Assembly: GCF_022827545.1 (NCBI RefSeq)
Contig: NZ_CP094669.1
Location: 1,764,001-1,828,000 of the forward strand
Length of the DNA stretch: 64,000 nt
Direction: 5' to 3'
DNA from: Hymenobacter tibetensis
Lineage (GTDB): Bacteria; Bacteroidota; Bacteroidia; Cytophagales; Hymenobacteraceae
Every line of letters begins with the position of its first letter. Position 1 is the stretch's first letter. Shown here piece after piece: positions 43,097 through 56,029 of the stretch. The notes under the pieces were generated by a model. The model was not told the origin of the DNA and made no database searches. It worked only from the letters and a program-made list of their open reading frames with translations. The translations under genes were made by a program, and so were the position numbers.

Positions 43097-43859
43097 AGGT
43101 ACGAGAAGGGGGATGAAGTGGAATCAAAGAGTGGCCTGGCTAGAAACCAATTTTTTCCTGGCTTCTTATAACAAAGTCTTGAAATTGTAAGAGTTTAATG
43201 GAATATACTCGCTCTTGGCCGATATAGGCGGCTTAAGATGCATAAATATATGACTAATCTGCGATAATCGTCTGTCTGTTTCTTGCGAAATATTTGATGC
43301 CTTCCAAACAAAAGGTGGGGTTTAGTGCCCACAAGTAGCTCCTAGTTCAAGGAGTGTTTCTGACTTCAGAGCACAGAAAGCCACTGTATGGGGTTCCTAT
43401 GCTGGCCCCAATGTAAGGGTCTCTCTTCGTGCTTGTGTATGAAGTAGTGCAATGATATTGCTGTAAAAATTATATAAATACTTGGGTGAAGAGAAGTGCC
43501 AACGGCCAGCATACTTTACTTCCTTCTTACCAAGAAGCAATCATTCAGAGAGGCAGTACCGCTGGGCCAGTAGCCTAGAAGAACTGAACACACAGGGAAC
43601 TGCGACACCAAACAGGGGGTATCGGTACGAGAGCCTATCGTTGGCGCGACTGGATATAGGGCACGTTGGCTTCTGCTGCGGCCCAGGATACAGGATGGGC
43701 TGGAGCGGTGCTGACAGGAACCCACAAAATTTTGCTGAGCTTCTGTAACAGATGACCAGTGGGCTCGGTACTCTTGCCGCTACCCATAACGCCACCCCAG
43801 CACGGGAATGGCCACTGGTGTCAGCACGAATTTCCTACATCAATCTATTGATATTGAAC
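43097..43859. other. Gene-poor, AT-richer stretch
   Basis: About 760 bp between the 80-residue gene and the serine hydrolase. Short frames on both strands lack protein-like composition. I see no repeat, tRNA or strong hairpin. It may hold the promoters of both flanking genes, which diverge here. Confidence 0.5.
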
Positions 43860-44963
43860 ATGCTTAAGAGCTTCCTAACGCTGGTGGTACTTGCCTTTCT
43901 GCATCTCGCCAGCCTCGCCAATTCCCCACAAGCAATAAGCCGTTCAGTAGACGAATTCGTTGCGGAACAAATGAAAAAGCTGGGTATTCCTGGTTTGGCG
44001 GTGGCAGTAATCAAGAAAGGCGAGGTCATTAAAGTAAGCACGTATGGCCTGGCTAATGTGGAGTGGAAACAAGACGTAACTGCCCACACAAACTTCCAAA
44101 TAGCGTCTTGCACCAAGCTGCTTACATCTACGCTGGTGCTGAAAACGATATATGCCGGGAAGCTGCGTCTAGACGATCCAATTGGGAAATACATCGACTC
44201 TATTCCAACCAGTTGGCAGACTATACGGGTCAAGCATTTGCTTGAGCATTCGAGCGGAATCCGGGAGTTTCGTGGCGACCCGTATGTGTCAACTGCAACG
44301 GTCGTAAGGGCCCTGATGGACTCCACGCTGGAATACGTTCCGGGTACCCAGCAGCACTATGCTCAGGCAGACTTTATGCTGGCTGGCTATATTCTGGAGA
44401 AGATCTACGGCAAGCCCTTCCCACAGATTTTGCGAGACGAAGTGACCCAGCCCTTGCACATGAACGACGGGGCCTTCGACATGGAGCAACGGGTAGGCTC
44501 GTTTATGCGCACGGACCTGATTGCCCAAAAAGCCACCACCTACTACGACCTAGAGGGGCAGTTACGAGCCTATAAGTACATTTATCCGGCGTACACCTAC
44601 ACTGCTGGCGGCTATTTTGCGTCTATCAGTGATATGGTGAACTGGGCCATTGGGCTAGACAAAGAAGTGCTGTTTCCGGAGGCTTTTGCTGCCCCGCTGC
44701 TATACGGGGCAGATAGTGTGGGCCGCAAATTATCGGAGTTCACCAGAGTTGGCTGGGCATTGGGGCAAGAGCCGGGGGTACTATGTGCCGGGCACAGCGG
44801 CGGACCCGGCTTGGGGGATGTGTGGCGCTTCCCCGAGGAAGGGTACACGGTTGTGGTCCTCTCCAATGATGGTGAACTGCTTCCCGATGTTGCGCGTGCT
44901 GTTGCATCCTTTTACATAAAGGGTTTGGAGCGCAAAACCACCATCAAGAAGTTTGAACGATAG
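43860..44963 (+). CDS. Serine hydrolase of the class C beta-lactamase/DD-peptidase-like family
   Basis: A 367-residue exported protein from the ATG at 43860 (signal peptide LKSFLTLVVLAFLHLASLAN). The SxxK motif is SCTK (Ser83, Lys86). The second motif, usually YxN, reads YAQ (Tyr167, Ala168, Gln169) in PGTQQHYAQADFMLAGYILEKIYG. The third is HSGG at about 312-315. Relatives include esterases, D-aminopeptidases, DD-carboxypeptidases and beta-lactamases. With an altered YxN motif, activity against beta-lactams is not expected but cannot be excluded; an esterase or peptidase of the envelope is more likely. It is a single gene. Confidence 0.85.
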   Translation: MLKSFLTLVVLAFLHLASLANSPQAISRSVDEFVAEQMKKLGIPGLAVAVIKKGEVIKVSTYGLANVEWKQDVTAHTNFQIASCTKLLTSTLVLKTIYAGKLRLDDPIGKYIDSIPTSWQTIRVKHLLEHSSGIREFRGDPYVSTATVVRALMDSTLEYVPGTQQHYAQADFMLAGYILEKIYGKPFPQILRDEVTQPLHMNDGAFDMEQRVGSFMRTDLIAQKATTYYDLEGQLRAYKYIYPAYTYTAGGYFASISDMVNWAIGLDKEVLFPEAFAAPLLYGADSVGRKLSEFTRVGWALGQEPGVLCAGHSGGPGLGDVWRFPEEGYTVVVLSNDGELLPDVARAVASFYIKGLERKTTIKKFER

Positions 44964-45058
44964 GGGAGGGCAGCGGCCCCGCCAAGGCGGCCTGTAGCAT
45001 AAGGCTATGTAACGCACGCCAGTGGCTTGTCTGGCTGATGCCGTGCCAGCCACAGCAA

Positions 45059-45091
45059 TACGCCGCACGAGCAACTTGCCCGTGCGGCGTA
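45059..45091. terminator. Hairpin between convergent serine-hydrolase and ketoacyl-synthase genes
   Basis: TACGCCGCACG / CGTGCGGCGTA with an 11-base loop; another hairpin (GTGGC...GCCAC, about 45021-45052) precedes it. There is no clear T run, so termination is likely but not certain. Confidence 0.55.
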
Positions 45092-45154
45092 CCTGTTAAG
45101 CCCGCTTTTTCGCCGGTTGGTTGTACCTGCTGAAAGCCTATCTAAGCGTGCAGA

Positions 45155-46225
45155 TTAGCATTGATATACTACCGCGTTGATGTTCATGCCGGCTCCTACC
45201 GAGGCCAGCACCACATAGTCGCCGGCGGCCAGGGGGGCGCTTTCTAGTTCCCCTTTCCGCAACAGGTCTACCAGAGTGGGCAGTGTGGCCACTGAACTGT
45301 TGCCAAGCCACCCGATGGTCATGGGCATCACATCCAGGTTGGGCGACTCTTCACCGTAGAGCTTGAACAGGCGCTGCAGAATGGCCACGTCCATCTTCTC
45401 GTTGGCTTGGTGCAGCAACACCTTCTTGACTTGGTTCAGGGGTACTCCGGCTTTATCGAGGGCTACTTGTACCACGTGCGGCACATGCTGCAACGCAAAC
45501 TCATAGAGCTTACGGCCCTGCATTTTCATGAACTGGTCGGCCGTGTGCTCGTAGTCGGGAGCATACGACTTGCCCATGCCCAGCAGGCCCGCATACTCAT
45601 GGGCGTGCGTCTGGGTATGGTGGGCCTTGATACCGGCCGCGCCATCTGGGCGAGCTTCCAGAATAATGGCTCCGCTACCGTCGCTGAAAAGCATGGTGTC
45701 CCGGTCGTGCGGATCAATAACGCGCGACAACGTCTCGGTGCCAATGACGAGGCAGCGCTGCGCATCGCCTGAACGCAGATAGTAGTTGGCTTGAATAACC
45801 GCTTCCAGCCAGCCCGGGCAGCCAAACGCCAAGTCATACGCCACGCAATTGGGGTTGCGAATTTCCAGCCGGGCTTTAATGCGCGAAGCCAAGGACGGCA
45901 CCAGATCCACCCGGTTGCTACCGGCGGTTACGTCGCCGAAATTGTGCGCCACAATGATGTAATCCAGGCTTTCTGGATCAATGCCAGAACTTGTTAGGGC
46001 CTCGCTGGCCGCCAGCCAGCCCAAATCCGACGCACGTTGTTCGGGCCGCGCGTAGCGCCTCTCTCGGATGCCGGTGATAGAGCGAAACTGCTCTAATATC
46101 ACAGCAGACTCTTGTTCTATACGTGCACCGCCCGCCGTAAAGAAACGGGCCGCGGAAAAGTCTTGATTAGCAACAATCAGGTCGGGGATACAGCTACCTG
46201 TAGCTATCAGCACAGAATTAATCAT
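45155..46225 (-). CDS. 3-oxoacyl-ACP synthase III-like (FabH family) enzyme
   Basis: A 356-residue KAS III-type condensing enzyme. The catalytic triad is visible: Cys136 in DLAFGCPGWLEA, His272 in LLHQANEKM and Asn309 in GWLGNSSVAT, with the closing VLASVGAGMNINAVVYQC. FabH condenses acyl-CoA with malonyl-ACP to start fatty acid synthesis; paralogues make polyketides, aryl polyenes or unusual lipid starters. The gene stands alone with no plsX, acpP or fabD neighbour, so a housekeeping role cannot be assumed. It is slightly longer than housekeeping FabH (about 320-330). A beta-ketoacyl synthase in a specialised pathway is equally plausible. Confidence 0.88.
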   Translation of the reverse strand: MINSVLIATGSCIPDLIVANQDFSAARFFTAGGARIEQESAVILEQFRSITGIRERRYARPEQRASDLGWLAASEALTSSGIDPESLDYIIVAHNFGDVTAGSNRVDLVPSLASRIKARLEIRNPNCVAYDLAFGCPGWLEAVIQANYYLRSGDAQRCLVIGTETLSRVIDPHDRDTMLFSDGSGAIILEARPDGAAGIKAHHTQTHAHEYAGLLGMGKSYAPDYEHTADQFMKMQGRKLYEFALQHVPHVVQVALDKAGVPLNQVKKVLLHQANEKMDVAILQRLFKLYGEESPNLDVMPMTIGWLGNSSVATLPTLVDLLRKGELESAPLAAGDYVVLASVGAGMNINAVVYQC

Positions 46226-46904
46226 ACAAACAACAAAGGAAAATCAATACGAAAGTAGGCTGTGAAGCTGACATACTTTCTCGAAGGGGCACTTGTTCAG
46301 GCAAAAAATACTCGACCGTACGCTTTTTTCAAAGCACTACCCATCCAGCTTTAGGGCTTGCTTTGCGCCTGCCCGTGCTCTGGAAAGTACATACAGCGCG
46401 TATCGGCGGCTTCTAATGCACCGTGCAGCAGCTGCGCCGCCTTGCATAACGTGTTAGAAACGTACGCGGGCAACTCTTGGTCTGTTGGAAGGTGGCATTC
46501 GAGGTTAGGCGGCTTTTGGGTGACCGAGGTGCTGGTGAAATGTCACGTAGGGCCTTAAAATAAATGCCGTGGGCTTGTAGGAGGGCTGTGGTGGGAACTG
46601 ACTTGGCTGGTAGTGCCCTCAGCCGCCAGGCCTGGTTTTCGGCTGCCTTGCTTTAGTGCGGCCTTTACAACAAGGCCAGGTAGAGAAGGCGCAGTGGGGG
46701 AATTAAAGTGATAGGAATATAAGTAACTGATATAAAGTACCTTATATTGATGATAAGCTAAACCATAGCCATAAAAAAGCGGCTGCTAGTGTCTTCGAAA
46801 GGTGGCTCTCGGAGGGATTTTCGCGTAAACCCCGACAGTTAATTTTCTCTTAAGGCTGATGCCGAAGCCACTGGCTTCTTTTATTCTACTCTTATCAGCT
46901 TGCT
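46226..46904. other. Intergenic region upstream of the PAS kinase
   Basis: About 680 bp. No frame is convincing: a 50-codon open stretch on the minus strand (about 46358-46507) has protein-like composition but begins just after a stop and has no early start codon. No repeat or RNA gene is seen. Confidence 0.5.
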
Positions 46905-49900
46905 ATGTCACATCTTCCACCATTGTTAGCCACTGTTTCTCCGCCCGAAGAACTGCTCTACGATCTGCTGGCAGTTTCACTAACCGGCATTATAGTTTAT
47001 ACTCCCCTCTACAGTGCTGCCGGCGAGCTGGCAGATTTCAGTTTCGGGTACCTTAATCCTGCCGCGCAGCAGATGTTGCATCTGCCTGAGCAGCCAACGG
47101 CCACGTACAACGAGTGGTGGCCGGACAACTTGATACCCAACGCCTTTGCCTTGCATGCCGAGGCCTTTGTATCCGGAACGCCGCGGCAATTTGAAGTCAG
47201 TACGCACACCAGCGGCTACGACACCACCTACTGCGCCGCCGCTCGCCGCTCGGGGGAAAGCCTGTTGGTGAGTTTCACTGAGGTAGCCAATCGGCCTCGC
47301 GGCCTTGATAAGCAGGCCCCGCGCGCAACCCAATCCCACCAACAGGTTGCTCAGGCCGAGGGCAAGCAGCCATGGGAGGAAATGCAACGCCTTTTCGAGC
47401 AGGCTCCCGTTGCCATCTGCATCTTTCGAGGACCCGAGTTTGTGGTGGAGCTAGCTAACCCTACGTTGGCGGCTATGTGGGGCTATTCGGCACCTAGCGT
47501 CGGCAAGTCTTACCTTGCCACGATACCCGAGGCAACTGCCCAAAGCCTGGCGCCTATACTGACAAGCGTGCTGGAAACTGGGCAGATGCGCTTCCTGCGT
47601 GATGAGTCGCTTACGGTGCTCCGCCAGCAGGAGGGTCCGCCGGATCAAGTCTACTTCGACTTCGTTTTTCAGCCCTTTCATGATGCCCAAGGACAAACCA
47701 CCGGGGTGTTTATGGTGGGTACCGATGTGACCGAGCAGGTACAGGCACGGCAGCAAGTGGAGCGGCTCAACCAAGAGCTGGAAACGCGGGTAGTGGAACG
47801 CACCCAGCAGTTGGAAGCGGCCTTCACCGAGGCTCAGCGGCAAGGGCTGTTGCTGGTGCAGCAGCAAAATATGCTTCAGCAGATTTTGGGGCAGGTGCCC
47901 GCCGCCATTGCCACGTTGGAGGGCCCGGAGCACCGCTACACGTTCTTCAACGCCACCTATCAGGCCCTGACAAGCGGGCGGGTGCAGCTAGGCGAAAAAG
48001 TAGAAGACATCCTGCCGGAGATGGTACCCCAGGGAGTTATCAAACGGCTGGAAAAAGTGTACGCCACTGGGGAGCCATTCCGAGGGCAGGCCATGCCCAT
48101 TGAACTGCTTGACAGCACAACCAGCCAACTCAAGCAACGGTACCTGGACTTTATCTACCAGCCGCTGCTTGACAAACATGGCCGAACCCAGGGTATACTG
48201 GTGTTCCTGGTGGATGTGACGGGGCAGGTGGAAGCCCGCCAGCAGGCTGATGCGCTGCAAGCAACGGTGCAGGAAGCCACCCAGCGCCACATGCAGGAGC
48301 GCGAAAACTTCTACCAAGTTTTTGCCAAAACGCCGGCTGCTATCAGCATTCAACGGGGCCCGCAGCACCACTACGAGTACGTTAATGAAGCCTACCAGCA
48401 GTTCTTCGCGGGCCGGCAGTTGCTGGGGCGCCCAATAGTTGAGGCCCTGCCCGAAGCCGTGGATAGTGGTATCGTAGCCCTGCTTGACCAGGTGTATCAA
48501 ACCGGCGAAACCTACTTCGGCTACGAGGTGCCGCTGCTTGTCGAACAGCCCAACGGCCAGCCGCCCACGCAAATGTATTTCACGTTTACGTACCAAGCCT
48601 ACCGCGAAAACGGGCAGATAGTGGGTATCTCCACCTTTGCGCATGATGTGGCCGAGCAGGTGGTGGCGCGCCAACAACACGAAGCGCAGCAGCAGCAGCT
48701 ACACGACCTGTTTATGCAGGCCCCAACACCTATTTGCATCCTTACGGGGCCGGAGCTGCGGTACGAGTTGGCTAACCCAGCCTATCAGCAGTTGTTTGCG
48801 GGCCGCGAAATGTTAGGCAAACCGCTGCTAGAAGCCATACCAGAGCTAGCCAACGAGCCCGTATACAAGGAACTGCAACGCGTGTACCACACCGGGGAAA
48901 CTTTTGTGGCGCAGGAAATGCCCTTGCTATTAATTCGGCGGGAAGGCGGGCCCTTGGAAGAGAACTACTGGACTTTCACGTACCAGGCCCACCGTGACGC
49001 CTCTGGAAACATAACTGGCGTGTTGGTTTTCACCCACGAAGTAACCAACCAGGTACGGGCGCGGCACGTGGTGGAAGAAAGCGAGCGGCGCCTCCGGCTG
49101 CTTACCGATGCGCTGCCCGTACTCATCGGCTATCTTGACCGGGACGAGAAGTATCGGTTTGCCAACCAAGCTTACGAAGACTGGTTCCACCAACCCCCCG
49201 CGGCGCTGATAGGGCAGCGCCTGCGCGATGTGGTGGGAGAGAAGGCCTACGCTCGGGTGCAGGAATACGTCCAGCGGGCACTGGCCGGAGAACGGCTGGA
49301 TTTCAACGTCGAAATGCCATACCGCGTCGGATTCACGCGTTATATCCGCACAAGCTACGTGCCCGACTGGCAGGACGGCCAGGTGGCCGGTTTCTACACG
49401 CTGGTGGTGGACACCACGGCGCAGGTGGAAGCCCGGCGCAACGTAGAGCAAAGCCAGCAAAAGGCCCTGGCACTGGCCGGAGAACTAACCGTGACCAACG
49501 AGCAGCTGACGCGTACCAACATAGACCTAGACAACTTCATTTACACGGCCTCGCACGATCTGAAGGCCCCTATTTCCAACATTGAGGGCCTGCTGTACTT
49601 GCTGCGCGAAGAACTGCCCGCCACTACCAGTCAGCAACAGAATATACAGGCTATCCTAGGGTTCATGTTTGATGCGGTGGAACGCTTCAAACGCACCATC
49701 GACCACCTGACCGACGTATCCAAGCTGCAAAAAGAGTACACCCCGGCTACCACTTCCGTGAACCTGGCCGCGGTGGTAGAAGATGTGCGGCAAGACTTGG
49801 CGCCCCTGATTCAGGAAGCCGATGCCCGCCTCCAAGTCGACCTCACCAACTTTCCGCCCGTTCAATTTTCCAAAAAAAATCTGCGCTCGGTGGTCTACAA

Positions 49901-50213
49901 CCTGCTCAGCAACGCCCTCAAGTACCGTTGCACTGACCGCACCACCCACATTGATGTGCGAGCCCATGTACGAGCGGGTTACACGGTACTGGAAGTGCAC
50001 GACAACGGACTCGGTATCAATGCTATTCATTTGCCCAAGCTTTTCACCATGTTTCAGCGCTTCCACACCCACGTTGAAGGCTCAGGGGTTGGTTTGTTTA
50101 TGGTGAAGCGCATGGTGGAAAATGCTGGGGGCCACGTGGAGGTCCACAGCCAACCCGGCGCTGGTACCACGTTTTTCGTGTTTCTGCCCCATGCCGCTAG
50201 CGCCGAAGCGTAG
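46905..50213 (+). CDS. Soluble multi-PAS histidine kinase
   Basis: A 1102-residue kinase with no membrane segment. About six PAS units precede the kinase: at about 20-125, 155-275, 320-445, 465-590, 600-720 and 730-850. Four of them start with a near-repeated block (FRGPEFVVELANP, LEGPEHRYTFFNA, QRGPQHHYEYVNEAY, LTGPELRYELANPAY), which points to internal duplication. Coiled-coil linkers with EARQQ or ARQQ repeats join them. HisKA has His884 in YTASHDLKAPISN; HATPase has N box NLLSNALKYR and G boxes DNGLGIN and GSGVGLFMVKRM. It is likely a cytoplasmic sensor of small molecules, redox or light-like signals. No response regulator gene is adjacent. Confidence 0.9.
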   Translation: MSHLPPLLATVSPPEELLYDLLAVSLTGIIVYTPLYSAAGELADFSFGYLNPAAQQMLHLPEQPTATYNEWWPDNLIPNAFALHAEAFVSGTPRQFEVSTHTSGYDTTYCAAARRSGESLLVSFTEVANRPRGLDKQAPRATQSHQQVAQAEGKQPWEEMQRLFEQAPVAICIFRGPEFVVELANPTLAAMWGYSAPSVGKSYLATIPEATAQSLAPILTSVLETGQMRFLRDESLTVLRQQEGPPDQVYFDFVFQPFHDAQGQTTGVFMVGTDVTEQVQARQQVERLNQELETRVVERTQQLEAAFTEAQRQGLLLVQQQNMLQQILGQVPAAIATLEGPEHRYTFFNATYQALTSGRVQLGEKVEDILPEMVPQGVIKRLEKVYATGEPFRGQAMPIELLDSTTSQLKQRYLDFIYQPLLDKHGRTQGILVFLVDVTGQVEARQQADALQATVQEATQRHMQERENFYQVFAKTPAAISIQRGPQHHYEYVNEAYQQFFAGRQLLGRPIVEALPEAVDSGIVALLDQVYQTGETYFGYEVPLLVEQPNGQPPTQMYFTFTYQAYRENGQIVGISTFAHDVAEQVVARQQHEAQQQQLHDLFMQAPTPICILTGPELRYELANPAYQQLFAGREMLGKPLLEAIPELANEPVYKELQRVYHTGETFVAQEMPLLLIRREGGPLEENYWTFTYQAHRDASGNITGVLVFTHEVTNQVRARHVVEESERRLRLLTDALPVLIGYLDRDEKYRFANQAYEDWFHQPPAALIGQRLRDVVGEKAYARVQEYVQRALAGERLDFNVEMPYRVGFTRYIRTSYVPDWQDGQVAGFYTLVVDTTAQVEARRNVEQSQQKALALAGELTVTNEQLTRTNIDLDNFIYTASHDLKAPISNIEGLLYLLREELPATTSQQQNIQAILGFMFDAVERFKRTIDHLTDVSKLQKEYTPATTSVNLAAVVEDVRQDLAPLIQEADARLQVDLTNFPPVQFSKKNLRSVVYNLLSNALKYRCTDRTTHIDVRAHVRAGYTVLEVHDNGLGINAIHLPKLFTMFQRFHTHVEGSGVGLFMVKRMVENAGGHVEVHSQPGAGTTFFVFLPHAASAEA

Positions 50214-52727
<2,514 letters not shown>

Positions 52728-52736
52728 CCCCTGCCC

Positions 52737-53513
52737 GTGACGTTTTCGCGCCCTTATGCCCTCAGTATTGCCGGCTTCGACCCTAGCGGCGGAGCCGGCT
52801 TGCTGGCCGACTGCAAAACGCTGGAAAGCAATGCCGTGTATGGCCTGGGCGTGTGCGCGGCCCTAACGGTTCAGAACGATGTGCAATTTCAGCGGGTAAG
52901 CTGGGTTTCTCCCACCGATATACTGGACCAGGCCCAACTGCTATTCGCCCGTTTTCCGATTGGCTGCGTGAAGATTGGGCTGGTGGAGAGCCTGCCGCAG
53001 CTACCTGAACTGCTGGGGTGGCTGCGGGCGCAAAACTCTCACATCCGCATCATCTGGGACCCGGTGCTAAAGGCCAGTGCCGGCTATGAGTTTCACGGCG
53101 GCCCGCCTAGCACGTTGGTGGAGACTATCTGTTCTTTTTTGACGCTGCTAACGCCCAACCGGCCCGAAATGATGCGCCTGTGGCCCGCTGCCACGCCCGA
53201 GCAGGCGGCTCTCGAAGTCAGTGCCTTTTGTCCGGTGCTGCTGAAAGGCGGCCACGACCGAGGACCGTTGGCAACAGACATCTTGCTTCTGGAAGGCAAG
53301 GAGCACCGTTTTGCTACACCCCGGCTGCCCCAAGGCGAGAAGCACGGCAGCGGCTGCGTGCTGTCGGCGGCGGTGCTGGCGCACTTGGCAAAAGGCGCCA
53401 CATTGGTGGAAGCGTGCCGGGCGGGGAAAGCCTACACGGCCACGGTATTGGCGAGCAATCCGACGCTATTAGGTTACCATTTTGGAAGCACACAACCCCA
53501 TGCATATCAGTAA
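52737..53513 (+). CDS. thiD: Hydroxymethylpyrimidine (phosphate) kinase ThiD
   Basis: A 258-residue single-domain ribokinase-like enzyme starting at GTG, 9 bp after thiC. FDPSGGAGLLADCKTLESNAVYG is the substrate loop of the family, and KHGSGCVLSAAVLAHLAKG the anion-hole/catalytic region. It phosphorylates HMP and HMP-P in turn to HMP-PP. Unlike the bifunctional ThiD2/ThiE fusions it carries no second domain. Its last 14 bp overlap thiE. Confidence 0.93.
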   Translation: MTFSRPYALSIAGFDPSGGAGLLADCKTLESNAVYGLGVCAALTVQNDVQFQRVSWVSPTDILDQAQLLFARFPIGCVKIGLVESLPQLPELLGWLRAQNSHIRIIWDPVLKASAGYEFHGGPPSTLVETICSFLTLLTPNRPEMMRLWPAATPEQAALEVSAFCPVLLKGGHDRGPLATDILLLEGKEHRFATPRLPQGEKHGSGCVLSAAVLAHLAKGATLVEACRAGKAYTATVLASNPTLLGYHFGSTQPHAYQ

Positions 53514-54126
53514 ACTACACTTTATTGCCGCCACTGCCCAGCAAGCGGAGCAGGCCTGTGCGGGCGGCGTTCGGTGGGTACAGCTCCGCGTGAAAAACAC
53601 GCCGGCCGCAGAGTGGGAAGCACTGGCCCGCGCTACGCAGCAAGTATGCCAGCGCTACGGGGCCACCCTCATTATCAACGATAACCCTGCGCTGGCCCAG
53701 ACTATCGGCGCCGATGGTGTGCACCTGGGCAAAGAGGATATGGACCCCACTGCAGCCCGGGTTTTGCTGGGTGCAGCACCTATCATTGGGGGCACGGCCA
53801 ACACCTTCGCCGACATCGAACGGCTTGCTGCGGCGGGGGTGAACTATATCGGCTTGGGGCCCTTACGCTTCACCACTACCAAGCAAAACCTGAGTCCTAT
53901 CCTAGGATTAGGGGGCTACGAAACCTTGCTTGGCCAATGCTGGGCGGCCGGCCTAACGGTGCCTGTTGTGGCTATTGGGGGCATTCTGCTCTCCGATGTG
54001 GCCGCGCTGCTAGGCGTGGGCCTCCACGGCGTGGCTTTGTCGGGCGCCATCTCGCACGCTCCCGACCCTGCTGCCGAAGCTGCCCTTTTTCTTGACCAGT
54101 TGCACCCGCACGCTATCAACTCATGA
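53500..54126 (+). CDS. thiE: Thiamine-phosphate synthase ThiE
   Basis: A 208-residue TIM-barrel enzyme that joins HMP-PP and thiazole phosphate. The ATG at 53500 overlaps the thiD end. Signature parts are [34 protein letters not shown] (pyrophosphate and Mg binding), [34 protein letters not shown] and VVAIGGI. A TTG at 53482 is less likely. Translational coupling to both neighbours fits an operon. Confidence 0.94.
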   Translation: MHISKLHFIAATAQQAEQACAGGVRWVQLRVKNTPAAEWEALARATQQVCQRYGATLIINDNPALAQTIGADGVHLGKEDMDPTAARVLLGAAPIIGGTANTFADIERLAAAGVNYIGLGPLRFTTTKQNLSPILGLGGYETLLGQCWAAGLTVPVVAIGGILLSDVAALLGVGLHGVALSGAISHAPDPAAEAALFLDQLHPHAINS

Positions 54127-54902
54127 TGTCTTCTCCACTTGTAGTTGCCGACCGGCAGTTTTCCTCCCGCCTCTTCACCGGCACCGGCAAGTTCAGCTCG
54201 GTGGCCTTGATGGAAGAAGCCTTGCTAGCCTCGGGCTCGGAACTGGTAACGGTGGCGTTGAAGCGCGTTGATGTAGCTGATGCCGACGATGACCTGTTGC
54301 GCCACCTAGGGCACGACCAGTTTCAGTTGCTGCCCAATACGTCTGGCGTGCGCACGGCTAAGGAAGCGGTTTTCGCCGCTCAACTCGCCCGCGAAGCGCT
54401 GGAAACCAACTGGCTGAAGCTGGAAATTCATCCCGACCCCAAATACTTGCTGCCCGACCCGGTGGAAACGCTGAAAGCCGCCGAGGAACTAGTGAAGCTG
54501 GGTTTTGTGGTGTTGCCTTACATCCACGCCGACCCCGTGCTGTGCAAGCGGCTGGAAGAGGTAGGGGTGGCCGCCGTTATGCCCTTGGGAGCACCCATCG
54601 GCAGCAACAAAGGGTTGTTGACCAAGGAGTTCTTGGAAATTATTATCAGCCAAAGCCGGGTGCCGGTGATAGTGGATGCGGGAATTGGAGCGCCTTCGCA
54701 CGCGGCAGCGGCCATGGAACTGGGCGCCGATGCAGTGCTGGTGAATACGGCTATTGCCGTGGCGGGCCAGCCCGTAGCCATGGCCCACGCCTTCCGGCTG
54801 GCGGTGGAAGCCGGCCGCCTGGCCTACGAAGCCCGGCTAGCGGCTCCGGTGGCGCACGCCGCGGCCAGCAGCCCCCTCACTGCTTTTCTGGATTACCTAT
54901 GA
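54123..54902 (+). CDS. thiG: Thiazole synthase ThiG
   Basis: A 259-residue TIM-barrel enzyme that builds thiazole phosphate from 1-deoxyxylulose 5-phosphate, dehydroglycine and ThiS-thiocarboxylate. Family blocks: [10 protein letters not shown], the Schiff-base lysine Lys99 in [64 protein letters not shown] and the C-terminal [15 protein letters not shown] tail. The ATG overlaps the thiE stop codon. ThiH follows with a 4-bp overlap, as expected for the ThiG-ThiH complex. Confidence 0.97.
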   Translation: MMSSPLVVADRQFSSRLFTGTGKFSSVALMEEALLASGSELVTVALKRVDVADADDDLLRHLGHDQFQLLPNTSGVRTAKEAVFAAQLAREALETNWLKLEIHPDPKYLLPDPVETLKAAEELVKLGFVVLPYIHADPVLCKRLEEVGVAAVMPLGAPIGSNKGLLTKEFLEIIISQSRVPVIVDAGIGAPSHAAAAMELGADAVLVNTAIAVAGQPVAMAHAFRLAVEAGRLAYEARLAAPVAHAAASSPLTAFLDYL

Positions 54903-56029
54903 GCTTTCGCCCTGTCTTTGAAGCCCACTGCTGGGACGATGTCAAGCAGAGTATCTACGCCAAAACGCCCGCTGATGTGGCGCAGGCCCTGCGCGCACCT
55001 CGGCGGACATTGGAAGATTTCAAAGCTCTGATTTCGCCGGCCGCCGCCCCGTATTTGGAGCAAATGGCGCAGCTAAGCAACCAGCTGACATTGAAGCGGT
55101 TCGGCAACACCGTGCAGCTGTACGTGCCCCTCTACCTGTCCAATGAGTGCCAGAACATCTGCACCTACTGCGGCTTCAGCCTCGACAACAAAATCCGGCG
55201 ACGGACGCTCAGCAGCGTGGAAATACTGCAGGAAGCGGCCGTGCTCAAAGCCTGGGGCTACGAGCACGTGCTGCTAGTAACAGGCGAAGCCAACCAAACT
55301 GTGGGCGTGGACTATCTGCGCAAGGCCCTACGCACGCTGCGGCCGCACTTCGCCCATTTATCCATGGAAGTGCAGCCCCTCGACCAAGCAGAGTACGAGC
55401 AGCTTATTCCGGAGGGGCTGAATACGGTGCTAGTTTACCAGGAAACCTATCATCAGGAAGACTACCGCAAGCACCACCCCAAGGGCAAGAAGTCGAACTT
55501 TCACTACCGCCTCGATACGCCCGACCGGCTGGGCCGGGCTGGTATCCACAAGATGGGCCTAGGCGTGCTGTTCGGCTTGGAAGACTGGCGCACCGACAGC
55601 TTCTATACCGCCTTGCACCTCGACTACCTGGAAAAAACCTACTGGCAAACCAAGTACAGCTTGTCGTTTCCGCGCTTGCGTCCGGCCGAGGGCTTGTTGC
55701 AGCCGAAAGTGGAAATGTCGGACCGGGAGCTGGTGCAGTTGATTTGTGCGTACCGGCTGCTGAACCAGGAAGTGGAACTCTCGATTTCCACCCGCGAAAC
55801 GCCCGCCTTCCGCGACCATATCATCCGGCTCGGCATCACCTCCATCAGTGCGGGCTCTAAAACCAACCCTGGCGGGTACATTGTGGAGCCGGAGTCGTTG
55901 GAGCAGTTTGAAATTTCCGACGAGCGTAGCCCCGCCGACATAGCCGCTATGCTTCGGCGCCAGGGCTACGAGCCGGTCTGGAAAGACTGGGACCATGCCC
56001 TGACCCCCGCCCATCAACAGCCTAGCTGA
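54899..56029 (+). CDS. thiH: 2-iminoacetate (dehydroglycine) synthase ThiH
   Basis: A 376-residue radical SAM enzyme that cleaves tyrosine to give dehydroglycine for ThiG. The ATG at 54899 overlaps the thiG stop codon. The cluster motif CxxxCxxC is [11 protein letters not shown] (Cys84, Cys88, Cys91). Other blocks are [44 protein letters not shown] and [18 protein letters not shown]. Use of ThiH, not the glycine oxidase ThiO, indicates an oxygen-sensitive or tyrosine-dependent route. The end overlaps the convergent thiE-like gene by 8 bp. Confidence 0.97.
   Translation: MSFRPVFEAHCWDDVKQSIYAKTPADVAQALRAPRRTLEDFKALISPAAAPYLEQMAQLSNQLTLKRFGNTVQLYVPLYLSNECQNICTYCGFSLDNKIRRRTLSSVEILQEAAVLKAWGYEHVLLVTGEANQTVGVDYLRKALRTLRPHFAHLSMEVQPLDQAEYEQLIPEGLNTVLVYQETYHQEDYRKHHPKGKKSNFHYRLDTPDRLGRAGIHKMGLGVLFGLEDWRTDSFYTALHLDYLEKTYWQTKYSLSFPRLRPAEGLLQPKVEMSDRELVQLICAYRLLNQEVELSISTRETPAFRDHIIRLGITSISAGSKTNPGGYIVEPESLEQFEISDERSPADIAAMLRRQGYEPVWKDWDHALTPAHQQPS

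Noticed and set aside
43482..43795. Short open frames on both strands before the serine hydrolase
   Set aside because: The composition is not protein-like and no start or family is supported.
46358..46507. A 50-codon protein-like open stretch on the minus strand
   Set aside because: It begins immediately after a stop codon and has no early start codon. No homology is recognised. It could be a broken gene remnant but the evidence is too thin.
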